Positions 1 through 6,073 of a stretch of 6,911 bases of DNA are shown one piece after another. Numbering within the stretch: position 1 is the stretch's first letter; every line of letters begins with the position of its first letter. The stretch covers positions 1 through 6,911 of the forward strand of contig JAZSCJ010000050.1 of NCBI GenBank assembly GCA_045602885.1, given 5' to 3'. The stretch comes from JAJPXI01 sp045602885 (GTDB taxonomy: Bacteria; Bacillota; Clostridia; Oscillospirales; Oscillospiraceae). Both the position numbers and the translations under genes were made by a program. The notes below the pieces were generated by a model, which was given only the letters and a program-made list of their open reading frames with translations, did not search any database and was not told the origin of the DNA.

Positions 1-24
1 CGCCCTCTCCCATGGGAGAGGGCG
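1..24 (-). terminator. Palindromic terminator hairpin after the DUF1846 gene
   Basis: Positions 1-24 form an exact inverted repeat: each 12-base half is the reverse complement of the other, allowing about a 10-bp GC-rich stem with a 4-nt CATG loop. It lies 6 nt past the TAA stop of the DUF1846 gene on the minus strand, the usual place for an intrinsic terminator. The T-run expected on the minus strand would fall outside the window, so it cannot be confirmed. On the plus strand the stem is followed by GTTTGCTTATTT, so it may work in both directions if a convergent gene lies to the left. Confidence 0.75.
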
Positions 25-30
25 GTTTGC

Positions 31-1515
31 TTATTTGTGAAACAGCTTATTGCTCTCGTACTGGGGCTCGCTGGTCAAGTGCAGGCCCAGTTTTTTGTAA
101 ATAGCCGAGTCCACCGAAGAGAGGATGACCGAAGAGTGCGCCTCACAACCGCGCAGCTTGCTCAGTTGATCCAAGGCATTGCGTGCCATGGGATTATCGG
201 TGGCCGAAATGGCCAGCGCAATGAGAATTTCGTCCGAGTGCAGGCGCGGATTGACGCTGCCCAAGGCATCCACCTTGACGGTCTGAATGGGCTCAATGGC
301 GGTGGGGGAAACCAGATGCGCCTCTTCATCGATGCCGGCCAGATGCTTGAGCGCATTCATCAAGGCCGCCGCCGTGGCGCCCATCAACTCGGAAGTCTTG
401 CCGGTCACAACCACGCCGTCAGACAGCTGAATGGCGGCGGCCGGAGCGCCGGTGGCATCGGCTTTGTCGTTGGCCGCGGCAATGACGCGGCGCATGGAAG
501 CGTCCGCCTTGGCCTGCTGCATCAGCAGTTCCAGCTTGTAAATGATCTCGTCGTTGCTCTTGCCCCGACGGCGATCACACAGCGCGGTATAGTAGCGGCG
601 GATGATCTCCTGCCGGGCGGCGGCACAGACGGCATCGTCGTCCACAATGCAGTTGCCCACCATATTCACGCCCATATCGGTGGGGGATTTGTACGGACTT
701 TCGCCCAAAATCTGCTCAAACATGGCCGACAGGACAGGGAAAACCTCTACGTCACGGTTATAGTTGACGGTAGTTTCGCCGTAGGCCTGCAGATGGAAGG
801 GGTCGATCATGTTGACATCGTTCAAATCGGCCGTGGCCGCTTCATAGGCCAGATTGACCGGGTGCTTCAAGGGCAAATTCCAGATGGGGAAGGTCTCAAA
901 CTTGGCATAGCCGGAACGGATGCCGCGCTTGTGATCGTGATACAGCTGGGACAGGCAGACGGCCATTTTTCCGCTGCCGGGGCCGGGGGCGGTAACCACC
1001 ACCAAAGGGCGTGTCGTTTCGATACAGTCGTTTTTGCCAAAGCCCTCTTCCGACACGATAAAGGGAATATTATGGGGGTAACCGCTGATGGGATAGTGGA
1101 GATAGACCTTGATGCCCAACTCCTCCAGACGGCGCTTGAAGTCATCGGCACCGGGCTGGCCGGAATATTGGGTGATGGTCACACAACCCACATACAGCCC
1201 ATGGGCCCGGAAGGCATCGATCAGCCGCAGCACGTCGGCATCGTACGTGATCCCGTAGTCGGCACGGACCTTGTTCTGCTCAATGTCGTGTGCGCCGATG
1301 GCCACCACGACTTCTACGCTATCCTTGAGCTGGGTCAGCATGCGAATCTTACTGTCCGGCTCAAACCCGGGCAACACACGGGAGGCGTGATAATCGTCAA
1401 ACAGCTTGCCGCCAAACTCCATATACAGCTTGCCGCCAAACTGCGCGATGCGCTCCGCGATGTGATGCGACTGCATCTCCAGATATTTTTCGTTGTCAAA
1501 TCCCCGGCTTGCCAT
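31..1515 (-). CDS. DUF1846 (UPF0371) family protein, full length
   Basis: This 494-aa protein belongs to the DUF1846/UPF0371 family, cytosolic proteins common in Firmicutes whose biochemical role is not established. Recognition rests on family hallmarks along the whole length: the N-terminal FGGKL...EFGGKLFDDYHASRVLPGFEPD stretch (residues 26-53), ITQYSGQPGADDF (114-126), KNDCIETTRPLVVVTAPGPGSGK (161-183), KFETFPIWNLPLKHPVNLAYEAATADL (205-231), NMIDPFHLQAYGETTVNYNRD (235-255) and SPTDMGVNMVG (277-287). GPGSGK at 178-183 after a hydrophobic strand resembles a P-loop, so nucleotide binding is possible but unproven. No signal peptide or membrane segment is visible. The ATG at 1515 is preceded on the minus strand by a G-rich AGAGGGGGG Shine-Dalgarno about 10 nt upstream. 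Length and ends agree with the family, with no frameshift. It appears to have its own promoter and terminator. The family call is firm; the function is open. Confidence 0.95.
   Translation of the reverse strand: MASRGFDNEKYLEMQSHHIAERIAQFGGKLYMEFGGKLFDDYHASRVLPGFEPDSKIRMLTQLKDSVEVVVAIGAHDIEQNKVRADYGITYDADVLRLIDAFRAHGLYVGCVTITQYSGQPGADDFKRRLEELGIKVYLHYPISGYPHNIPFIVSEEGFGKNDCIETTRPLVVVTAPGPGSGKMAVCLSQLYHDHKRGIRSGYAKFETFPIWNLPLKHPVNLAYEAATADLNDVNMIDPFHLQAYGETTVNYNRDVEVFPVLSAMFEQILGESPYKSPTDMGVNMVGNCIVDDDAVCAAARQEIIRRYYTALCDRRRGKSNDEIIYKLELLMQQAKADASMRRVIAAANDKADATGAPAAAIQLSDGVVVTGKTSELMGATAAALMNALKHLAGIDEEAHLVSPTAIEPIQTVKVDALGSVNPRLHSDEILIALAISATDNPMARNALDQLSKLRGCEAHSSVILSSVDSAIYKKLGLHLTSEPQYESNKLFHK
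1401..1442. repeat. 18-bp direct repeat inside the DUF1846 gene
   Basis: The 18 bases at 1401-1418 recur exactly at 1425-1442, a 24-bp period that keeps the reading frame. They encode the two successive FGGKL units near the N-terminus (residues 26-30 and 34-38). The family normally has two similar units here (as I recall, F-D/G-GKL-x-x-EFGGK), so the protein-level doubling is ancestral. The identical DNA suggests constrained codon use or local gene conversion, and such a repeat could be a slippage site. Confidence 0.7.
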
Positions 1516-1557
1516 CGCTTTTGTGCCCCCCTCTTTCTCTCACACACTTTACCACAT

Positions 1558-1586
1558 AGTGTATCACACTTTGTCCAAAGGCACAA
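1558..1586 (-). promoter_or_regulatory. Candidate promoter of the DUF1846 gene
   Basis: Read on the minus strand, TTGTGC (1586-1581) is followed after exactly 17 bp by TACACT (1563-1558), and TGA directly precedes the latter, giving an extended -10 (TGn) element. The -35 match is weak (3 of 6) and the -10 moderate (4 of 6). The start of transcription would fall near 1551, about 35 nt before the ATG at 1515. The motif AAAGTGTG (minus strand) occurs on both sides of the -10, at 1565-1572 and 1543-1550. Confidence 0.45.
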
Positions 1587-1622
1587 CGGAAAGAACACTT
1601 TTTTCTTGCTTGTTTTGCGTGG

Positions 1623-1641
1623 AAAATGCCCCTTGGGCGCA
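1623..1641 (-). terminator. Weak possible terminator after the YeiH-family gene
   Basis: On the minus strand, about 18 nt past the stop codon of the membrane protein gene, TGCGCCCAAGGGGCA can form a short stem of about 5 bp with one bulge. It is followed directly by TTTT (1626-1623). The stem is short and bulged, so this is only a weak intrinsic terminator; some read-through into the DUF1846 gene is possible. Confidence 0.3.
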
Positions 1642-1659
1642 TGGACGGCGGCGCGATTT

Positions 1660-2688
1660 TTATACGATGCCCATGGCAAACTCCACCGCAAGCGCCACGA
1701 TGACCACCAGCGCAGAAATGATGAACCCGTGGATCATGGGGCGCACACCGGCTTTTTTCATGCCGGAGAAGGATGTGTTCAACCCGATGGCGGCCAGCGC
1801 GCAGACCATCAAAAACTTACTGGCCGACTTGGTGAACGCCACCACCGACGCGGGAATGGGGAGGATACTGGCTACCACGGCCATGGCCAAAAAGCCCAGA
1901 ATGAACCAGGGGAAGATCTTCTTGATGCTGAAATTGGCCTTCAGGGCACTTCCATCCCCATGGGCCGCCATGGCCTCTTTGCGCTTGAGCCGAAGCTGGA
2001 TCAAGGCAAAGACAATGACGGTGGGGATGATGGAAAGGGTGCGGGTCAGCTTGACCATGGTGGCAAAGTCGCCGGCCCCCTCAGAAAAGGCATATCCTGT
2101 TGCCACGACCGAGGAGGTATCGTTTACCGCCGTGCCGGCCCAAATGCCAAAGGCCTCGTCGCTCATACCAAGGGCGCGGCCCATGATGGGAAACAGCACG
2201 ATCATGGCCATATCAAACAAAAAGGTCGCCGACATGGCGTAGGCCACGTCGTTGTCATCGGCATCAATGGTGGGCGCGATGGCCGCAATAGCCGAGCCGC
2301 CACAGATCCCCGTGCCAGCCGAGATCAGATTGCTCAGCTTCCAGTTGAGCCCCAAGGCTTTTCCGATAAAATACCCGCCACCAAAACAGGTCAGCAGGGT
2401 GAACACCATAACGGTCAGCGACAGCCTGCCCACGTGCAGCACCGTTGTGATGTTCAGCGAAAGACCCAACAGGATAATGGCAAATTTCAGAATCTTTTTG
2501 GACGTGAATTTCAGTCCCGCCGACAACACTTCCCTACGCTTGACCACGGGGTTGAGCGCCATGCCGATAAACATTGCGATCACCGCGCCGCCGATCAAAT
2601 GGATGGGCAGCAGTCGCTCGATACCACAGGCCACCGCCGCCACGACGACAGCCAAAAGGATTCCCGGACATACTTTTACGATCTTCAT
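1660..2688 (-). CDS. YeiH/UPF0324 family putative sulfate exporter membrane protein
   Basis: A 342-aa polytopic membrane protein of the UPF0324 family (Cons_hypoth698, E. coli YeiH type), often annotated as 'putative sulfate exporter family transporter'. Hydrophobic segments lie roughly at residues 7-24, 30-47, 66-84, 89-110, 120-138, 148-168, 178-198, 217-233, 258-276, 290-305 and 318-338. The family's Gly-rich signatures are visible: GTGICGGSAIAAIAP (125-139) and WAGTAVNDTSSVVATG (183-198). A charged loop (residues 233-257) separates the two halves. I chose the ATG at 2688 because GGAGG sits 5 nt upstream; a TTG at 2715 would add nine polar residues without a ribosome site. Length matches the family. 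Homologues often sit beside a LysR-type regulator, but none is in this window. A possible -10 (TATCAT, minus strand, 2749-2744) has no convincing -35. The family is clear; the substrate (sulfate, sulfite, taurine-related or other) is not shown by the sequence. Confidence 0.92.
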   Translation of the reverse strand: MKIVKVCPGILLAVVVAAVACGIERLLPIHLIGGAVIAMFIGMALNPVVKRREVLSAGLKFTSKKILKFAIILLGLSLNITTVLHVGRLSLTVMVFTLLTCFGGGYFIGKALGLNWKLSNLISAGTGICGGSAIAAIAPTIDADDNDVAYAMSATFLFDMAMIVLFPIMGRALGMSDEAFGIWAGTAVNDTSSVVATGYAFSEGAGDFATMVKLTRTLSIIPTVIVFALIQLRLKRKEAMAAHGDGSALKANFSIKKIFPWFILGFLAMAVVASILPIPASVVAFTKSASKFLMVCALAAIGLNTSFSGMKKAGVRPMIHGFIISALVVIVALAVEFAMGIV

Positions 2689-2789
2689 AAGCGCCTCCGC
2701 ATCCCACCTCTGCAACGATGCAGGGCGGTTTCTTTCCTACGTGATGATACGACAAATACAAAGGTCACCCCATTGTTTTTGTCATGGTG

Positions 2790-2817
2790 ATGCCCCCTTC
2801 CGCGTGGAAGGGGGCAT
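2790..2817 (-). terminator. Perfect 12-bp hairpin between nrdG and the YeiH-family gene
   Basis: Positions 2790-2801 pair without mismatch with 2806-2817, leaving a 4-nt loop (GCGT). It lies about 70 nt beyond the nrdG stop and about 100 nt before the next gene, so it most likely ends the nrdD-nrdG transcript. On the minus strand no T-run follows the stem (the next bases are CACCATGAC). On the plus strand the stem is followed by TTGCAGTTT. The termination role is therefore inferred from position and stem strength; an mRNA-stabilising 3' hairpin is an alternative. Confidence 0.55.
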
Positions 2818-2829
2818 TTGCAGTTTAAC

Positions 2830-2891
2830 AAGGCAAAAAGCGCCGAATCAAGCCGCTGAAATGCCGTACGGGTTCGAGTCCCGTCGCCTTA
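2830..2891 (+). pseudogene. tRNA 3'-end-like remnant (T-arm plus acceptor strand)
   Basis: On the plus strand, positions 2868-2884 make a textbook T-arm: a perfect 5-bp stem (ACGGG with CCCGT) enclosing the 7-nt loop TTCGAGT. The next seven bases (CGCCTTA) occupy the place of the acceptor 3' strand. Five of them (GCCTT, 2886-2890) can pair with AAGGC at 2830-2834. Only 33 nt lie between AAGGC and the T-arm, and no normal D-arm or anticodon arm folds there, so this is not a functional tRNA gene. It overlaps the last codon position of nrdG (TAA at 2891-2889 on the other strand). It could be a relic of a tRNA used as an integration site, or chance. Confidence 0.4.
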
Positions 2892-3416
2892 GGATTCCGG
2901 CCGCACGAAATGGGCCAGCGGGTCGCCCCGGGTCCAGAGAACCACCTTGCCCTGCCGCCGGGTTTGATTCATGTCGATCAGCCGCTGGTTGCTGCTGCCG
3001 CGGAACAGGGCGGCGTAGGATTTCAGTTCCTCCACAAAGGGCCCGTCCACCAGCACATCGGTCTGCTCCAGCAGGGCCAGCCGGTCGGGATCGCCCTCTT
3101 TGATCAGATGCTCATAGGTGAAGCCGGTGTACGTCCACACATCCCGGCCCTGTTCATGGGCAATGCGTGCCAGCTCGGCACAGGCCCGGGCCTGCAAAAC
3201 GGGGTCGCCGCCCGACAGGGTCAAGCCGACGGTAGCCGGATTGGACTGCATCCGTTGGGCCAGCTCTTCCACGGTGACTTCCGTACCGCCGCTCAGATCG
3301 TGGGTCTTGGGGTTGTGACAACCGGGACAGTTGTGGGTGCAACCCTGCGTAAACACGGTAAAGCGCAGGCCGGGACCATCCACAATGGAGTCCTGTATGG
3401 TGTTGGCAATTCGCAT
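2889..3416 (-). CDS. nrdG: Anaerobic ribonucleoside-triphosphate reductase activating protein NrdG
   Basis: A 175-aa radical-SAM activase that uses a [4Fe-4S] cluster and S-adenosylmethionine to create the glycyl radical on NrdD. The cluster motif CTHNCPGC (C26, C30, C33; CX3CX2C) is intact, and the SAM-contacting TLSGGDP lies at 66-72. The N-terminal Q-D-S-I-V-D-G-P-G-L-R stretch (8-18) and late LVDGPFVEEL (residues ~122-131) and SSNQRLIDMNQTR are typical of the NrdG branch rather than of the larger pyruvate formate-lyase activases. Length is normal for the family. The ATG at 3416 fits homologous N-termini, but its ribosome site is weak (GTGAG 6 nt upstream, AAAAGG further away). It follows nrdD by 120 bp in the same direction and is almost surely co-transcribed with it. 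The stop codon lies within the tRNA-like sequence on the opposite strand, but the protein C-terminus looks normal. Confidence 0.96.
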   Translation of the reverse strand: MRIANTIQDSIVDGPGLRFTVFTQGCTHNCPGCHNPKTHDLSGGTEVTVEELAQRMQSNPATVGLTLSGGDPVLQARACAELARIAHEQGRDVWTYTGFTYEHLIKEGDPDRLALLEQTDVLVDGPFVEELKSYAALFRGSSNQRLIDMNQTRRQGKVVLWTRGDPLAHFVRPES

Positions 3417-3452
3417 AGCGTTCTCACAACCTTTTCATACCGGTAGTTTCAT

Positions 3453-3479
3453 CCGCATCCCATGGCTTGGGCGGTTTTT
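3453..3479 (+). terminator. Plus-strand terminator-like hairpin in the nrdD-nrdG spacer
   Basis: On the plus strand, CCG...CCCA (3453-3462) can pair with TGGG-CGG (3468-3474) around a 5-nt loop, with a 3-nt bulge, and the stem is followed by TTTTT (3475-3479). This has the form of an intrinsic terminator pointing against the genes. No plus-strand gene ends here, so if it works it would stop antisense transcription running through nrdG towards nrdD. It may be accidental. Confidence 0.3.
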
Positions 3480-3490
3480 CCGGGGGAACA

Positions 3491-3523
3491 GCGGTGGGAC
3501 AGGGTATTCCCCTGCCCCACTGC
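3491..3523 (-). terminator. Hairpin directly after nrdD, before nrdG
   Basis: Positions 3491-3504 pair with 3510-3523 (13 of 14 positions including one G-T pair, one A/C mismatch) around a 5-nt loop. The stem begins 13 nt after the nrdD stop codon. No T-run follows on the minus strand (next bases TGTTCCCCC), so full termination is unlikely. A role in partial attenuation or in protecting the nrdD 3' end, leaving less nrdG than nrdD product, is an inference. Confidence 0.4.
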
Positions 3524-3536
3524 GATTATGTTTTGA

Positions 3537-5864
3537 TTACACCTGATGCTTGACGCGGTCGCGCTCCTCGGCGCGCTTGCCGTTGTTGAAGCGATCCAGA
3601 GTGCCCACCAGATAGCCGGTGATGCGGCGGATGCGATCAAAGGGCACGCCGTCGCTCTCCTTGCGGCCGCAGCCGGGGCACTGATCGCCGATGATACCCG
3701 AGAAACCGCACACCGGGTCACGGTCCACAGGGTGGTTGACGCTGCCGTAGCCGATGCCGCACTCCTTCATCTTGCGCACCACCTGTTCAAAGGCCTCCAG
3801 ATTCTCGGAGGGGTCGCCGTCCATCTCAATGTAGCTGATGTGGCCGGCGTTGGTCAGTGCGTGATAGGGTGCTTCCAGCTCGATCTTCTTGAAGGCAGTG
3901 ATGGGATAGTACACCGGTACATGGAAGGAGTTGGTGTAGTACTCCCGGTCGGTAATGCCTTCGACCTTGCCGTAACGGGCGGCGTCCATCTTGACAAAAC
4001 GGCCGGACAGACCCTCGGCCGGGGTGGCCAGCAGGGAGAAATTCAAGCCACGCTTGGCGCTTTCGGTATCCAGACGGGCACGCATATGGGTGACGATCTC
4101 CAAACCCAGGATCTGTGCCCGCTCGCTTTCACCGTGGTGCACGCCCAGCAGCGCCTTGAGGGTTTCGGCCAGACCGATAAAGCCCACCGACAGGGTGCCG
4201 TGCTTGAGCACCTCACGCACTTCGTCGTCCCAGTTCAGCTTCTCGCTGTCCAGCCAGACGCCCTGGCCCATCAGGAAGGGATAGTTGTACACCTTCTTGC
4301 GGCACTGGATCTCAAAGCGCTCCAGCAGCTGGCGCACGCACAGATCCATCATGTGGTCCAGACTTTCAAAGAACACCGTCAGATCGCCCTTGGCCTTAAT
4401 GGCCAGACGGGGCAGGTTGATGGTGGTAAAGGACAGGTTGCCGCGGCCGTTGGCGATCTCACGCTCGGGATCATAGGTGTTGCCGATGACGCGGGTGCGG
4501 CATCCCATGTAGGCAATCTCGGTCTCGGGATGGCCGGGCTTGTAGTACTGCAGATTGTAGGGCGCGTCAATAAACGAGAAGTTGGGGAACAGGCGCTTGG
4601 CGCTGCAGCGAATGGCCAACTGGAACAGGTCGTAGTTGGGATCGCCGGGGTTGTAGTTGACGCCTTCCTTGACGCGGAAGATCTGGATGGGGAAAATGGG
4701 GGTCTCGCCATTGCCCAGACCGGCTTCGGTGGCCAGCATCATGTTCTTCATGACCATGCGGCCCTCGGGCGAGGTATCCATACCGTAGTTGATGGAGGAG
4801 AAGGGCGTCTGAGCACCGGCACGGGAATGCATGGTGTTCAGATTGTGCACCAGCGCTTCCATAGCCTGATAGGTGGCCCGGTCGGTCTCCTTGATGGCAC
4901 GGTAATGGGCAAACTTCTGGGACTTTTGCAGCTCCTCTTCGCTCTGGTCGGGGAACATGGCCACCAGACGGGGCAGCTCGGCTTCAAAGTAGGCGTCGCA
5001 ATCCTCCAGTTTGGGATACAGACCGGTTTCGGTCTCGATGGCGGCGATCATGTCGCGGATATCGCTTTCGGGATCTTCGGCACCGCTGAGCAGCATGAAG
5101 GCGCGGGCCAGATTCTGGCGATAGCGGCGGCGGAAAGTCTTGGCCACGCCCTCAGCCATGCCGTAGTCGTAGTTGACGATGCTCTGACCGCCGTGCTGGT
5201 CATTCTGGTTGGACTGGATGGCGATGCAGGCCAGCGCCGCATAGGAGGCAATGTCGTTGGGCTCACGCAGGGTGCCGTGGCCGGTGGAGAAGCCGCCCTC
5301 AAACAGCTTGATCAGATCGATCTGGCAGCAGGTGGTGGTCAGCGTCAAAAAGTCCAGATCGTGGATGTGAATGTCACCCTCACGATGGGCACGGGCATGG
5401 TCGGGATTGAGCACAAACATATCGTAAAACTGCTTGGCACCCTCGCTGCCGAACTTGAGCATGGAGCCCATGGCGGTGTCGCCGTCAATATTGGCATTCT
5501 CACGCTTAATGTCGGAATCCTTGGCGTCCGTAAAGGTGATGTCCTCGTAGATCTTCATCAGCCGGGTGTTCATCTCACGGGCACGGCTACGCTCCGAGCG
5601 GTAGAGAATGTACGCCTTGGCCGTCTGGACATAACCGTTGTCCATCAGTACCTTTTCCACCAGGTCCTGAATGTGCTCCACTTCGGGGCAGGGATTGCCC
5701 TCTTCGATCAGAGTGGTCATAACCTCGGCAGTCAGCTTGCGGGCAACCTCCTCCTGGCCGGGCTTATAGGTCGCCGCAAATGCCTTGCTGATGGCATCTG
5801 CAATCTTCTCCTCGTGGAATTCCACGGTGCGTCCGTCACGCTTGAGAATTTTCGTCAGTTTCAT
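3537..5864 (-). CDS. nrdD: Anaerobic (class III) ribonucleoside-triphosphate reductase NrdD
   Basis: A 775-aa glycyl-radical enzyme that reduces ribonucleoside triphosphates to dNTPs under anoxic conditions, usually with formate as reductant. Domains: an N-terminal ATP cone (about residues 3-93, starting ILKRDGRTVEFHEEKI) for allosteric activity control, then the ten-stranded barrel with TTTCCQIDL (176-184; C179/C180 matches the conserved cysteine region of class III enzymes) and YMGCRTRV (452-459; C455 is the likely thiyl-radical Cys). The C-terminal metal-site region has CGFSGIIGDQCPGCGR (C719, C729, C732), and the glycyl radical is in RITGY (G750). The first half of the metal site shows one Cys rather than a CXXC pair, which I believe is common in clostridial homologues. 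The start is ATG at 5864: GGGAG lies 9 nt upstream and the sequence MKLTKILKRDG matches family N-termini; an upstream GTG at 5936 lies inside the NrdR box and would add 24 unrelated residues. nrdG follows 120 bp downstream. Regulation by NrdR is indicated by the operator at 5931-5950. Confidence 0.97.
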   Translation of the reverse strand: MKLTKILKRDGRTVEFHEEKIADAISKAFAATYKPGQEEVARKLTAEVMTTLIEEGNPCPEVEHIQDLVEKVLMDNGYVQTAKAYILYRSERSRAREMNTRLMKIYEDITFTDAKDSDIKRENANIDGDTAMGSMLKFGSEGAKQFYDMFVLNPDHARAHREGDIHIHDLDFLTLTTTCCQIDLIKLFEGGFSTGHGTLREPNDIASYAALACIAIQSNQNDQHGGQSIVNYDYGMAEGVAKTFRRRYRQNLARAFMLLSGAEDPESDIRDMIAAIETETGLYPKLEDCDAYFEAELPRLVAMFPDQSEEELQKSQKFAHYRAIKETDRATYQAMEALVHNLNTMHSRAGAQTPFSSINYGMDTSPEGRMVMKNMMLATEAGLGNGETPIFPIQIFRVKEGVNYNPGDPNYDLFQLAIRCSAKRLFPNFSFIDAPYNLQYYKPGHPETEIAYMGCRTRVIGNTYDPEREIANGRGNLSFTTINLPRLAIKAKGDLTVFFESLDHMMDLCVRQLLERFEIQCRKKVYNYPFLMGQGVWLDSEKLNWDDEVREVLKHGTLSVGFIGLAETLKALLGVHHGESERAQILGLEIVTHMRARLDTESAKRGLNFSLLATPAEGLSGRFVKMDAARYGKVEGITDREYYTNSFHVPVYYPITAFKKIELEAPYHALTNAGHISYIEMDGDPSENLEAFEQVVRKMKECGIGYGSVNHPVDRDPVCGFSGIIGDQCPGCGRKESDGVPFDRIRRITGYLVGTLDRFNNGKRAEERDRVKHQV

Positions 5865-5930
5865 CCTTCCGCTCTCCCTTGTATTCGCAACGTGTTCCGG
5901 CGTTTTGCGCCCTTTCGTCACGATTCTTCG

Positions 5931-5950
5931 ACACACAATATATTGTGTGT
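5931..5950. promoter_or_regulatory. NrdR box (perfect palindrome) upstream of nrdD
   Basis: Positions 5931-5950 form a perfect 20-bp palindrome whose inner 16 bases, ACACAATATATTGTGT (5933-5948), agree at every position with the published NrdR consensus acaCwAtATaTwGtgt. NrdR is the zinc-finger/ATP-cone repressor of bacterial RNR genes. The box lies 67-86 bp before the nrdD ATG and about 16-35 nt downstream of the predicted transcription start, consistent with repression by blocking the polymerase. NrdR boxes usually come in pairs with centres about 31-32 bp apart. The only candidate partner at that distance is a poor match at 5964-5979, over the -10 element. Confidence 0.9.
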
Positions 5951-5972
5951 ATTATCCTTTGGTGCGGAATTT

Positions 5973-6001
5973 ATGATACCATATCTGCCTATCTCCGTCA
6001 A
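5973..6001 (-). promoter_or_regulatory. Promoter of the nrdD-nrdG operon
   Basis: On the minus strand TTGACG (6001-5996; 5 of 6 to the sigma-A -35) is separated by exactly 17 bp from TATCAT (5978-5973; 5 of 6 to the -10), and the bases TGG just before it give an extended -10 (TGn). Transcription would begin near 5966, leaving a leader of about 100 nt that contains the NrdR box. A small inverted repeat (CTCC-GTCAA-GGAG, 5993-6005) is centred on the -35 and might be a further operator or chance. Confidence 0.75.
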
Positions 6002-6073
6002 GGAGCGCCCCTTCTTCCCCCCTGCCAAAATTTCATACCTGTTTTTTGTTAGGTTTGTCTTATTGACAGGCAA

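Noticed and set aside
2689..2715. Nine-residue extension of the YeiH-family protein from a TTG at 2715
   Set aside because: GGAGG is placed 5 nt before the ATG at 2688, and the extension would put charged residues ahead of the first membrane segment without a ribosome site.
37..2790. Plus-strand open frame of 917 codons whose first residues look like a signal peptide
   Set aside because: It runs antisense through the DUF1846 and YeiH-family genes and the gap between them. Its product is rich in His, Gly, Gln and Arg with no recognisable domain, and the sense frames encode full-length known families. The lack of stops follows from G/C-biased codon use.
3716..3780. Possible loss of a metal ligand in NrdD because only three Cys are seen in the C-terminal zinc region
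   Set aside because: Clostridial-type class III enzymes, as I recall, commonly show this DPVCG...CPxCG form, so it looks like a family variant, not damage.
5865..5936. 24-residue N-terminal extension of NrdD from a GTG at 5936
   Set aside because: The GTG lies within the NrdR palindrome, has no ribosome site, and the added residues do not resemble NrdD. The ATG at 5864 has GGGAG upstream and the family's N-terminus.
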